From NCBI GenBank assembly GCA_016196225.1, contig JACPXZ010000023.1, positions 1-42,127 of the forward strand: a stretch of 42,127 nucleotides of DNA, written 5' to 3'. Positions within the stretch are counted from its first letter, which is position 1. Every line of letters starts with the position of its first letter. The DNA is from Candidatus Peregrinibacteria bacterium. Its GTDB lineage: Bacteria > Patescibacteriota > Gracilibacteria > Peribacterales > Peribacteraceae. A model generated the notes under the pieces. It worked only from the letters and a program-made list of their open reading frames with translations, searched no databases and had not been told where the DNA came from. The position numbers were made by a program, and so were the translations under genes. This document shows, one piece after another, positions 24,184 through 31,448 of this stretch.

Positions 24184-24290
24184 TTGCAATTTGTTTTTTT
24201 GCTCCTAGCATGTATCGGTTTCCCCCTGAAAAGGGGTAAGGAACATTCGCTCTTTCTCTCCAAATACGCCGCCCAATGGGCGGCTTTTTT
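24184..24290 (+). ncRNA. Candidate small RNA ending in an intrinsic terminator
   Basis: TTGCAA (24184-24189), 16-nt spacer, TAGCAT (24206-24211) is a fair promoter; the transcript would be about 73 nt from about 24218. It holds a CCCC/GGGG hairpin near 24221-24237 and the terminator at 24268-24290. No ORF of note fits, and the nearest + strand gene upstream (pnp) ends 1.4 kb earlier on the far side of two - strand genes, so the terminator needs a local transcript. No known RNA family recognised. Confidence 0.35.
24268..24290 (+). terminator. Intrinsic terminator in the gap before valS
   Basis: GCCGCCC-AAT-GGGCGGC perfect 7-bp stem followed by six T (24285-24290), oriented for + strand transcripts. 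Confidence 0.85.
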
Positions 24291-24295
24291 AATGG

Positions 24296-24410
24296 TAAAA
24301 GAAACGGGCGAAGGTTTCCCCTCGCCCGTAGATGTGGATCACCTCCCTTCTTGATCTGGAGATATGAAGCGGTTCATGGGGCTTCGTTCTCCTTTCTTTT
24401 GGCACCAAGG
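24296..24410 (-). ncRNA. Candidate small RNA with SD-like segment and terminator
   Basis: On the - strand: a hairpin GGAGA...GAAGC / GCTTC...TCTCC (24357-24391), then GAAGGGAGGTGATCCAC (24335-24351), which is an extended Shine-Dalgarno sequence with no start codon at a suitable distance, then a terminator hairpin CGGGCGA/TCGCCCG (24304-24328) followed by TTTCTTTT. The order of hairpin, exposed purine tract and terminator resembles a small RNA. No clear promoter was found. An alternative is that the structures belong to a valS leader on the + strand. Confidence 0.35.
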
Positions 24411-24463
24411 ATGAAGAAGTGAAACATCGGGGATATTAGATCAACTTTCCCTTTTTTGCACTC

Positions 24464-24469
24464 TATAAT
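24464..24469 (+). promoter_or_regulatory. -10 hexamer TATAAT, 6 nt before valS ATG (leaderless)
   Basis: A perfect TATAAT with CGAGGC then ATG predicts that transcription starts at the start codon. The -35 is weak. Confidence 0.55.
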
Positions 24470-24475
24470 CGAGGC

Positions 24476-27046
24476 ATGTTGGATAAGGCCTACAACCCAC
24501 AGCCGACCGAGAGCCGGATTTATAAAATGTGGGAGGAGAATAGGGCCTTTGAGCCGAAGGATAATCCAGCTGAAAAACCGTTTTGCATCATCCTGCCACC
24601 ACCGAATGCGAATGGTTATTTACATCTCGGTCATGCGATGTATGTCATTGAGGATATTTTGGTCCGCTGGCATCGCATGCAGGGGCATCCAACACTTTGG
24701 ATGCCAGGAACTGATCATGCAGGTATCGAGACGCAGGTGGTCTACGAGCGGAAACTGGAAGAGGAGGGGCGAAGTCGTTTTGATCTTGGTCCCGATAAGT
24801 TCTATGACGAGGTGATGCGGTTCACACGTGCCAATCAGAAGAACATGATCAATCAAATGCGATCTATGGGATTCAGTGCGGACTGGTCGAAGATCAAGTT
24901 CACGCTCGACGAAGACATCATAGATATCGTCTACGATACTTTCATTGCTCTCGATCGGGATGGAATGGTGTACCGTGGTAATCGTGTTTGCAATTGGTGT
25001 CCGCGGTGCCAGACCTCTTTCGCAGATATCGAGATCAAGTATCAAGAAGAGAGTGCGTTCATGTACACGCTGGATTACGGTTCGGTCCGGATCGGAACCA
25101 CACGTCCTGAGACGATCTTTGCTGATACTGCCGTAGCGGTAAATCCTGATGACAAGCGGTATAAGACGCTTGTTGGGAAGAAAGCAATTGTTCCACTTAT
25201 TCAGAAAATAATCCCGATCATTGCCGATAACCATGTCGATCCGAAGATCGGTACCGGAGCATTGAAGGTGACTCCCGCTCATGATTTTCATGACTATGAG
25301 ATCGGGATGCGGCATAAACTTCCGAATCCGAGTGTGATCGACAAGGAAGGCAGAATGATCAATGTTCCCGATGAACTTTCGGGACTGGTAACCTCAGAGG
25401 CACGCACAAAGACCGTTGATTTACTGGATAAGGCCGGTGTTCTCATTACGAAGGAGCCATTACAACACTCCGTTGCGCATTGCGAGCGGTGCGGCACGGT
25501 GATTGAGCCGATTCCTACAGATCAGTGGTATGTGAAGGTCGATAAATTGAAACAACGATCAAAAGAAGCGCTTGAAAAAGGAGATATTCGTATCATCCCA
25601 GAACGTTTTACAAAGCAATGTATCGATTGGCTCGATCAAATGTACGACTGGAATGTGAGTCGTCAAATCTGGTGGGGGATTCGTATGCCTGTGTACTATC
25701 CGCTGGAGTCAAAGTCGGGAAAGAAAGAATATCTTATTGCAAAAACAGAGAAGGAAGCGAAGGACTACTATGGTGAGAAGAACTATCGTGTAGAAACGGA
25801 TACATTCGATACGTGGTTTTCTTCTTCTCAGTGGCCGCATGCCACACTTGCAACAAATGGAATGCTGGATCAGTTTTATCCTACGAGCGTCATGGAAACA
25901 GGACGCGATATTCTTTTCAAGTGGGTTGCACGTATGATCATGCTCGGCCTCTATACAATGAATGATGTTCCGTTTCGCACGGTGTATCTTCACGGACTTG
26001 TTCGTGATGAAAAGGGACAGAAGATGAGCAAATCCAAAGGCAACGTTATTAATCCTCTTGAGATGACATCAGTATTTGGGACGGATGCGCTGCGGATGGC
26101 GTTGACGATTGGTGTAACTTCAGGAAACGATGGCAGTCTGAGTACAGAAAAGGTTGAAGGGTATCGCAATTTTATCAATAAACTCTGGAATGCAAGTCGG
26201 TTTGTGCTGATGCAGTGTGAAGAGCATAAGGTCGTGCCAGCCAATGTTGCTGAGGATGACTTTGAACTTTTGAGTCTTGCGGATAAAGCTCTGTTCCATG
26301 AGTTACTCGATGTTCGGGTATTTGTAACGCAGGGATTGGAGCAATATCGTTTGAGTGAAGTAGGAGAGAGACTCTATGACTTTATATGGGATTATTTTTG
26401 TGATTGGTATTTGGAACTTTCTAAAGGGGAATCCAATCCTGAGCTTCTTGTATTTGCTGTACGAGAAATCTTAGTACTTCTTCATCCGTACTGTCCTTTT
26501 GTGACAGAAGAATTGTGGTCTCACGTGAAACAAAAAGAATTCGGTATGCTGATACAGCAACCTTGGCCCGCGTTTGTTGATTCAGGTTGTGCGAATGAAC
26601 ATACAGAGTTAGAAGTGGTCATTGCTGTTATTAAAGCTATTCGTAAAATCCGCGCAGAGCAGGGGGTTGCTCCGGATAAAAAAGTACAGGTGATAGTGGT
26701 GCCCGGAAAACATGCATCGGTTCTCAAACCACAACAAGATCACATCATGCGCTTGAGTCGCAGCGATGTACTAGAATTCACAAAAAAACCATCAGGTGAT
26801 GTTGCAAGTTTGTTCCTTCCCGATGGGATCGAAGTGCATGTTTCAATGGAGGGACTGGTGGATTTGGAGGGATTGAAAAAAGAACAAACACAACTCAAAT
26901 CGTATGTGGATTCTTTAGGTAAAAAGTTAAGCAATGAACAATTTACCTCGCGAGCACCGGCAGCGGTGATCGAACAAGAAAGGCAGAAGCTAGCAGAGGC
27001 AGAAGGAAAGTTAAAAAAGATCGAAGAGCGTCTTAGTACTTCCTAA
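24476..27046 (+). CDS. valS: Valyl-tRNA synthetase
   Basis: 856 aa, usual length. Class I motifs: PPPNANGYLHLGHAM (HIGH box as HLGH) and KMSKSKGNVINP (KMSKS box). CP1 editing domain with GTRPETIFADTAVAVNP and TPAHDFHDYEIG; anticodon-binding domain; C-terminal coiled coil (LVDLEGLKKEQTQLKSYVDSLGKKLSN). WMPGTDHAGIETQ is typical of ValS. It attaches valine to tRNA-Val and hydrolyses mischarged threonine. It ends with a 14-nt convergent overlap with lexA. Confidence 0.97.
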   Translation: MLDKAYNPQPTESRIYKMWEENRAFEPKDNPAEKPFCIILPPPNANGYLHLGHAMYVIEDILVRWHRMQGHPTLWMPGTDHAGIETQVVYERKLEEEGRSRFDLGPDKFYDEVMRFTRANQKNMINQMRSMGFSADWSKIKFTLDEDIIDIVYDTFIALDRDGMVYRGNRVCNWCPRCQTSFADIEIKYQEESAFMYTLDYGSVRIGTTRPETIFADTAVAVNPDDKRYKTLVGKKAIVPLIQKIIPIIADNHVDPKIGTGALKVTPAHDFHDYEIGMRHKLPNPSVIDKEGRMINVPDELSGLVTSEARTKTVDLLDKAGVLITKEPLQHSVAHCERCGTVIEPIPTDQWYVKVDKLKQRSKEALEKGDIRIIPERFTKQCIDWLDQMYDWNVSRQIWWGIRMPVYYPLESKSGKKEYLIAKTEKEAKDYYGEKNYRVETDTFDTWFSSSQWPHATLATNGMLDQFYPTSVMETGRDILFKWVARMIMLGLYTMNDVPFRTVYLHGLVRDEKGQKMSKSKGNVINPLEMTSVFGTDALRMALTIGVTSGNDGSLSTEKVEGYRNFINKLWNASRFVLMQCEEHKVVPANVAEDDFELLSLADKALFHELLDVRVFVTQGLEQYRLSEVGERLYDFIWDYFCDWYLELSKGESNPELLVFAVREILVLLHPYCPFVTEELWSHVKQKEFGMLIQQPWPAFVDSGCANEHTELEVVIAVIKAIRKIRAEQGVAPDKKVQVIVVPGKHASVLKPQQDHIMRLSRSDVLEFTKKPSGDVASLFLPDGIEVHVSMEGLVDLEGLKKEQTQLKSYVDSLGKKLSNEQFTSRAPAAVIEQERQKLAEAEGKLKKIEERLSTS

Positions 27047-27638
27047 CCGATCCTCGTACAATCCCTGCCACCTGCAATTCTTCCAATGGATGAAGATCGG
27101 GGTAGGCGGGGTTTTCGGCTTGGAGACAGAACTTTCCCTTATTCCTCTTGAGACGTTTAAGGGTGAAAGCGTTGTCGAGGATACCCACAACAATATCATT
27201 TACTTTCGGCTCTCGACCCTTCTCGACAATCACGAGATCCCCATCGAAGATCCCCGCGTTGATCATGCTGTCTCCTTTGACACGCAGGAGAAACGTTTTC
27301 TTTTTATTGGAGACAAGAAATGTGTCGAGAGTAATCAATTCTTCCGCGTGTTCCTCTGCATCCCCGCCGTATCCTGCCGAGATCGGTCCAAAGAGCGGGA
27401 GCATGAGTGGGGCCGGTAGATCATCGCGATCTTTTAGATCAATGATCTTAATACGCCCTTTAGGATCTTTTTCGATGTGACTCTCACGGACAAGGATGGC
27501 AATCACTTTGGCCACGGCATTTTTGCTGCGCACCCCAAAAGCAAGGGCGAGATCAGCGAGAGACGGGGAGTATCCGCGCTTAAGCTGAAATTCGCGAATG
27601 TAGGCTAAGACCGTGCGCTGATGGGAGGTGAGAGACAT
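27033..27638 (-). CDS. lexA: LexA SOS repressor / S24-type autoprotease
   Basis: 201 aa from the ATG at 27638; an upstream TTG would place coding sequence inside the promoter. Winged-helix N-terminus (SHQRTVLAYIREFQLKRGYSPSLADLALAFGVRS), cleavage site Ala88-Gly89 in GPISAGYGG, catalytic Ser124 in KGDSMINAGI and Lys161 in AFTLKRLK. Ser-Lys dyad and Ala-Gly site are those of a self-cleaving repressor activated by RecA filaments. The gene has its own promoter overlapped by an operator with three half-sites (27645-27677), implying autorepression. A related operator lies upstream of the restriction-modification operon. Confidence 0.93.
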   Translation of the reverse strand: MSLTSHQRTVLAYIREFQLKRGYSPSLADLALAFGVRSKNAVAKVIAILVRESHIEKDPKGRIKIIDLKDRDDLPAPLMLPLFGPISAGYGGDAEEHAEELITLDTFLVSNKKKTFLLRVKGDSMINAGIFDGDLVIVEKGREPKVNDIVVGILDNAFTLKRLKRNKGKFCLQAENPAYPDLHPLEELQVAGIVRGSVRKY

Positions 27639-27644
27639 TGTCGA

Positions 27645-27677
27645 GTACACTGTAGGTGTACAGATGTACACTGTCAA
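27645..27677 (-). promoter_or_regulatory. lexA promoter and LexA operator
   Basis: On the - strand: TTGACA (27677-27672), 17-nt spacer, TACAGT (27654-27649), then 10 nt to the ATG. The spacer and -10 hold three alternating half-sites, GTACAC (27645-27650), GTGTAC (27656-27661) and GTACAC (27666-27671), giving inverted pairs with 5- and 4-nt gaps. This is the best candidate LexA box in the window, and differs from both the E. coli CTGT-N8-ACAG and Bacillus GAAC-N4-GTTC types. Confidence 0.8.
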
Positions 27678-27704
27678 TAGATTACTGTTTTCAGAAGGGC
27701 AATT

Positions 27705-28661
27705 TTATTTTGCAGTTTTATTCTCTGGCGTGACGGAGGTGGAGGGAGAAGGAGGGTTTTCCTCGATAACGTCGAGATCTTTACGGCGGTTGAGTTCGAG
27801 GAAGGTGAGCGTCCAGACCGTTTGTTTAAAGATGTGCAGGTATGCGAGGAAGTAACTCAACACTCCGAGGATGATGAAGCCCAGGATTGTGGCGATAGAG
27901 TAGCTTAACGCAGTGGGCAAAAAGAGTGTGAGGAATACCCCGATCCCAATGGCGCTTGCAGGAGCCAAGAAGAACATTGCGGCATTGATAAAGATGCGGA
28001 GCGTGATCACGATCATCAGAAGAATAAGGAACATGACATGTCCCAAATAACTGATAATGAGCTTGAAGCTCCGTCCAATCGCGGTGAATGGGCCGACTTT
28101 TGTGATCACGATTGCTTCTTCGGCAAAACTGGCGAAGAATCGCAGGATGAGACAAAAGGCAAAGAGAATGAAAAGCATGGTGATCGTAAATCCTTTCAGT
28201 GCTCCATAGCGCAGAATCAGGGAAGTCAATGTCGTAACAGTGGGAATACTGGCAAGGAAGAACAATTCACGGACGACAAAAATAGGAAAGAAGTTATAGA
28301 GCGCAAGGACAAGTCCGCCCTGGGGTTCCTCCTGGCGGTGTATTTTTGCCGCCAGTCCGATGATGGCCCCCAGAGCCATGTGCGGAAAGAAAAACTCAAT
28401 CAGGAGGAGCAGACAAAAGATACTGATGATGGTCAAGAACGTCCAGAAGGGGAGACTCTCAAAGAGCGCACTCTCAATCGCAAAGAATCCGATGGGATCC
28501 CCTCGGACGAAGTACGAGTATGCAAACCATGCCTGATATCCGAACAATTTTGTATTGAGCAGTGTCTCAAGGAGCGTTGATGCAAATCCCCATCGCCGGA
28601 TAGGTCCTCCTTTTTTGGTGATGGCCCACGATTCTGCGATGATGGAGCGGGGAGTGCGCAT
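27705..28661 (-). CDS. Polytopic membrane protein of unknown function
   Basis: 318 aa from the ATG at 28661, 7 nt after the LCP stop; a TTG at 28691 would overlap that gene. About six hydrophobic segments, with a charged N-terminus (RTPRSIIAESWAITKKGGPIRRWG) and a disordered Pro/Ser/Thr tail (VIEENPPSPSTSVTPENKTAK). The N-terminal pattern of a short amphipathic helix followed by many helices recalls DUF7544/'glycerophosphoryl diester phosphodiesterase membrane domain'-like proteins, but I cannot name a family. It is in an operon with the upstream LCP gene; lexA follows with its own promoter. Confidence 0.6.
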   Translation of the reverse strand: MRTPRSIIAESWAITKKGGPIRRWGFASTLLETLLNTKLFGYQAWFAYSYFVRGDPIGFFAIESALFESLPFWTFLTIISIFCLLLLIEFFFPHMALGAIIGLAAKIHRQEEPQGGLVLALYNFFPIFVVRELFFLASIPTVTTLTSLILRYGALKGFTITMLFILFAFCLILRFFASFAEEAIVITKVGPFTAIGRSFKLIISYLGHVMFLILLMIVITLRIFINAAMFFLAPASAIGIGVFLTLFLPTALSYSIATILGFIILGVLSYFLAYLHIFKQTVWTLTFLELNRRKDLDVIEENPPSPSTSVTPENKTAK

Positions 28662-28668
28662 GAGGGGA

Positions 28669-30165
28669 TTACAGAAGGGGTGGGAGAGCAAGAGACTGGA
28701 ACGGACGGTACCGATAGTTCTTTCCGAGGAAGATGGTCAGAGCTGAGGAAGGAGCGGGGGAAATTTCCATTTGTAAGAACTTGCCAAAAAAGATGACGGA
28801 GGGTTGGGTTGGAGAATCCGTCTCAATCATCGAACTCTCTCGCGCGTCCGGAGCATTTGCGGAGTCCGCCACATCGAATCCATATCGCGTAAACTCACGG
28901 GCAAGTTTTGCCGCACTGCCGGGAGGGGCTCCGGCATTGAGAATAGTGAGTGTCGTGGGTTGAATATACGGAGTGCGATAATGGAAGAACAGAGCGGCAA
29001 GAGTTTGTACTTGCGTCCATGAGATCGGAAATTCGGGGATAGAAATCGGCAACAAGACCGATGCGCCATCAAATAATTCCCGCGGAGGCGTATAGAGGAA
29101 TCCTCCGGGGTGCAGGACGTCGCCATAGAGACCGTTACGATCATGGAGTTGCATGGTTTGGATAGAGGTCGGGTCAATATGGAGTGCCACTGCCGCGATA
29201 CCAATGGCTTGGCGAATCGTTGCCGTGCTCATGATATGATCCTGAAGGATATTGATAAGTCGGGTGATGCGGGCAGGATCGGCGAGAAGTGAATGGACAT
29301 CTCCTTTTTGTATAAGCGCGCGGAGGAGCTGCTGTTGTCGCTTGGATCTCTCAAAGTCGCTTGTGGTGGAGCGGCTGCGGGCAAATTTTAAGGCGGTTTC
29401 TCCATCCAGATGTTGTTGTCCCGCGTGGATCTCAAATGGTTGGTATGTATAGTTTGGGCCCGGATAATCAGGGTCAATAATGTCATACGGGACATCGATA
29501 TCAATACCGCCGACGGCATCGATCATTTGTACAAATCCTTCAAAATCCACCTTAACTGCGTGATGGATTTCGATATTGAGACTGCGGCCGATCTCCATTG
29601 CAAGTTCCTGGATTGCAGCCAGAGATGCCTGACGTGCGTCGAGACCTTTTTTGAAGGTAAGAGTATGCATAAAATCCCGATATCGGCTATTGAGTTTACC
29701 GGGTTCCAATTGCAGAGGATGCAGAAGATATAAATCGCGGGGCAGTGACAAGAGCACCGCGCTTTTCGAGGAAGGATCCAGGCTCACCACGATGATGCTG
29801 TCGATCAAATCTTCGCCTGCCTCATCCCCCTGCCCCAGAAGAAGAAAGTTGGTATGACCATATTGGTCAAAAGGGGCGGCTTCTCCCGAAATATTAAGGA
29901 GAGAATGTAGCCCGAGCAGCCGAAGTGAGAGAACGCTCCTTGTAAGGAATGAGAAGACCAAAAGTCCCAATAGAATAGCAATGAGTACGAGAAGGATGCG
30001 CTTCAGAACATTGATGCGATGATTATGGTCCTTTCGTGCTTTCCAGTCCCAATACCAATGAAGGAATGGCCGACCCCACAGTAAGGCGGTCATTGCCATT
30101 TTTTTCCATGGCACACGGGAGGATCCTCGCTCAGGATCACTGACACGTCTGATCACAAAAGACAT
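28669..30165 (-). CDS. LytR-CpsA-Psr (LCP) family protein with LytR_C domain
   Basis: 498 aa. A cytoplasmic basic head, one membrane helix (ILLVLIAILLGLLVFSFL), then the LCP domain: NFLLLGQGDEAGEDLIDSIIVVSLDP, LLSLPRDLYLLHP (Arg and Asp pair), VDFEGFVQMIDAVGGIDIDVP and LDGETALKFARSRSTTSDFERSKRQQQLL, all typical. A C-terminal LytR_C domain (LTILNAGAPPGSAAKLAREFTRYGFDVADSANAP) follows. LCP enzymes transfer polymers from lipid carriers to peptidoglycan or surface proteins. In a cell with a minimal envelope this implies some surface glycopolymer. Confidence 0.92.
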   Translation of the reverse strand: MSFVIRRVSDPERGSSRVPWKKMAMTALLWGRPFLHWYWDWKARKDHNHRINVLKRILLVLIAILLGLLVFSFLTRSVLSLRLLGLHSLLNISGEAAPFDQYGHTNFLLLGQGDEAGEDLIDSIIVVSLDPSSKSAVLLSLPRDLYLLHPLQLEPGKLNSRYRDFMHTLTFKKGLDARQASLAAIQELAMEIGRSLNIEIHHAVKVDFEGFVQMIDAVGGIDIDVPYDIIDPDYPGPNYTYQPFEIHAGQQHLDGETALKFARSRSTTSDFERSKRQQQLLRALIQKGDVHSLLADPARITRLINILQDHIMSTATIRQAIGIAAVALHIDPTSIQTMQLHDRNGLYGDVLHPGGFLYTPPRELFDGASVLLPISIPEFPISWTQVQTLAALFFHYRTPYIQPTTLTILNAGAPPGSAAKLAREFTRYGFDVADSANAPDARESSMIETDSPTQPSVIFFGKFLQMEISPAPSSALTIFLGKNYRYRPFQSLALPPLL

Positions 30166-30172
30166 CGGAGGA

Positions 30173-30201
30173 AGTATAGGACGAGCCTACTTTAATGTCA
30201 C
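30173..30201 (-). promoter_or_regulatory. Promoter of the LCP operon (leaderless)
   Basis: GTGACA (30201-30196), 17-nt spacer, TATACT (30178-30173), then 7 nt to the ATG at 30165. The -35 lies inside the 3' end of rplL. The predicted start is at the start codon. Confidence 0.6.
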
Positions 30202-30609
30202 CTTTGCTCCAGCCTCTTCCAGCTTTTTTTTCATCTTCTCCGCCTCTTCTTTGGGGACTCCCTCCTTGAGCATTTTTGGAGCAGTATCGACCATGGCTTT
30301 TGCTTCACCAAGGGCCAGACCGGTAATCTCGCGAACCACCTTAATGACGGCGATCTTTTGGGCACCGGATTCGGTGAGTTCGACGTTGTAGGAGCTCTTC
30401 TCGTCTTCTCCTCCGGCGGCTGCGGCCCCGCCTGCGGAAGGTGACGGGGCAACGGCGACCGGGGCGGACGCTGAAATACCGTATTCCTGTTCCATGAATT
30501 TGACGACATTGTTGAGCTGGATGACGTTGAGTTTTTCCAGGGCTTCAATGACAGCCTGTTCTTCCTTGGTAAGTTTTACCTTTTCTGCAATTGCGGCGGT
30601 ATCTGCCAT
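30187..30609 (-). CDS. rplL: 50S ribosomal protein L7/L12
   Basis: 140 aa. N-terminal dimerisation helices (LTKEEQAVIEALEKLNVIQLNNVVKFMEQEYGI), an Ala/Gly/Pro-rich hinge (SAPVAVAPSPSAGGAAAAGG), then the conserved C-terminal domain (EKSSYNVELTESGAQKIAVIKVVREITGLALGEAKAMVDTAPKMLKEGVPKEEAEKMKKKLEEAGAKVTLK). It forms the stalk that recruits translation factors. It is second in the rplJ-rplL operon, 45 nt after rplJ; the intergenic gap contains a 14-bp tandem repeat. Confidence 0.97.
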   Translation of the reverse strand: MADTAAIAEKVKLTKEEQAVIEALEKLNVIQLNNVVKFMEQEYGISASAPVAVAPSPSAGGAAAAGGEDEKSSYNVELTESGAQKIAVIKVVREITGLALGEAKAMVDTAPKMLKEGVPKEEAEKMKKKLEEAGAKVTLK

Positions 30610-30620
30610 ATTTTTTGGGG

Positions 30621-30655
30621 GAAAAATGTAAAATGAAAAATGTAAAATGAAAAAT
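30621..30655. repeat. Tandem repeat between rplJ and rplL
   Basis: Unit GAAAAATGTAAAAT repeated twice (30621-30634, 30635-30648) plus a partial third copy. It is A/T-rich and probably arose by slippage; it sets the spacing between the two genes and leaves rplL without a Shine-Dalgarno site. Confidence 0.75.
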
Positions 30656-31182
30656 TACACAGTCTTTTTCTTAGAAAGTTCGTTTAACGCACGAACAAAA
30701 CCAGAGAGAGGCGAGGAGCACATAGTGGCAAATTGCACGAGAGGGGAACGGATCATCATGGCAAATATGGTCAGGAGCATTTCGCGGCTCGGCATTTGTG
30801 CAAATGATCGTGCTTCCTCCTTGGAAAGAAGTTTCCCTTCGAAAATCCCTCCGACAAGATCAACTTGTGCATGATCTTTGCCGAACTTGAATGCGATTTG
30901 AGCCCCCGAGAGAGGATCGGCAAAACTAAAGATACAGCCGATCGGTCCATCGAGAAGAGTCGGAGCCGGAGGGGGGAGAGAGGCATTCTTGATGGCGAGA
31001 TCCATGAGGGTTTTTTTGGAAACCTTTAGCTCGGCATTTTTTGCTTTGAGTTGGCGTCGAAGATGAGTTAAATCCGCAACGTTTAATCCAATATAATGGG
31101 TGAATATCACCGATGATGCGCGCTGCATCTTGTCGGTAAGATCTTTGACTTGAGCCTGTTTTTCGTCGCGTGTAAGCGTCAT
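30655..31182 (-). CDS. rplJ: 50S ribosomal protein L10
   Basis: 175 aa, usual size. MTLTRDEKQAQVKDLTDKMQRASSVIFTHYIGLNVADLTHLRRQLKAKNAELKVSKKTLMDLA is the typical L10 start; GPIGCIFSFADPLSGAQIAFKFGK and GGIFEGKLLSKEEARSFAQMPSREMLLTIFAMM match the rest. It binds 23S rRNA and L7/L12 dimers through its C-terminal helix. Upstream lies a candidate L10-binding leader and an attenuator-like terminator hairpin, indicating autoregulation by L10-L12. Confidence 0.97.
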   Translation of the reverse strand: MTLTRDEKQAQVKDLTDKMQRASSVIFTHYIGLNVADLTHLRRQLKAKNAELKVSKKTLMDLAIKNASLPPPAPTLLDGPIGCIFSFADPLSGAQIAFKFGKDHAQVDLVGGIFEGKLLSKEEARSFAQMPSREMLLTIFAMMIRSPLVQFATMCSSPLSGFVRALNELSKKKTV

Positions 31183-31186
31183 ATAG

Positions 31187-31221
31187 AAAAATCGCTAGTC
31201 TTCCGACCGGGAAGACCAGCG
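31187..31221 (-). terminator. Intrinsic terminator / attenuator before rplJ
   Basis: A 12-bp stem CGCTGGTCTTCC/GGAAGACTAGCG (one G-T pair; 31221-31210 with 31204-31193) with a 5-nt loop, followed on the - strand by ATTTTTC, ending 5 nt before the rplJ ATG. Such a terminator between the leader and gene suggests control by premature termination. Confidence 0.7.
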
Positions 31222-31224
31222 AGG

Positions 31225-31328
31225 TACACGGCACGAATCACCAAGCCGGAGCCGGGTGGCCGATGCTGTATACCTCGGAGGGTCTTACCTTCGGACTGCG
31301 TCCTAATGCCCTCGGTCTTCGGTCGGAG
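31225..31328 (-). ncRNA. L10-type ribosomal protein leader
   Basis: On the - strand the sequence contains AAGACCGAGGG, TTAGGACGCAGTCC, AAGACCCTCCGAGGTATAC: a GAGGG/CCCTC stem enclosing a GGAC..GTCC hairpin and the CCGAGGTATA element, which I recall from L10 leaders. It lies directly upstream of rplJ, downstream of its promoter, where the L10-L12 complex is known to bind in other bacteria. The assignment is by eye, not by covariance search. Confidence 0.7.
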
Positions 31329-31332
31329 AGCT

Positions 31333-31360
31333 AGTTTAGAGATAAGAAGAAAAGTGTCAA
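31333..31360 (-). promoter_or_regulatory. rplJ-rplL promoter
   Basis: TTGACA (31360-31355), 16-nt spacer, TAAACT (31338-31333) on the - strand. A leader of about 145 nt to the rplJ ATG results. Confidence 0.7.
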
Positions 31361-31435
31361 GACAAACTTACTTAACAGTTCCTTTTTCCAAGGGTAATAT
31401 GGATCGTTTTGAAGAGGAATCGGGATAAGAGCAGG

Positions 31436-31441
31436 TAGAAT
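31436..31441 (+). promoter_or_regulatory. -10 hexamer TAGAAT, 7 nt before the relA start
   Basis: TAGAAT then CTCACAC then ATG at 31449, predicting a leaderless relA mRNA. The -35 is not obvious. Confidence 0.4.
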
Positions 31442-31448
31442 CTCACAC

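Noticed and set aside
24335-24351. Fragment of a 16S rRNA gene (TGGATCACCTCC)
   Set aside because: Only about 12 bases match; the flanking helix 45 sequence is not there, so this is not an rRNA gene remnant.
24291-24475. T-box riboswitch before valS
   Set aside because: The conserved AGGGTGGNACCGCG T-box core is absent and the -10 lies 6 nt before the ATG, leaving no leader.
27639-27677. Longer lexA start at a TTG codon (13 extra residues)
   Set aside because: It would put coding sequence over the TTGACA/TACAGT promoter and operator; the ATG at 27638 begins the canonical MSLTSHQR-type N-terminus.
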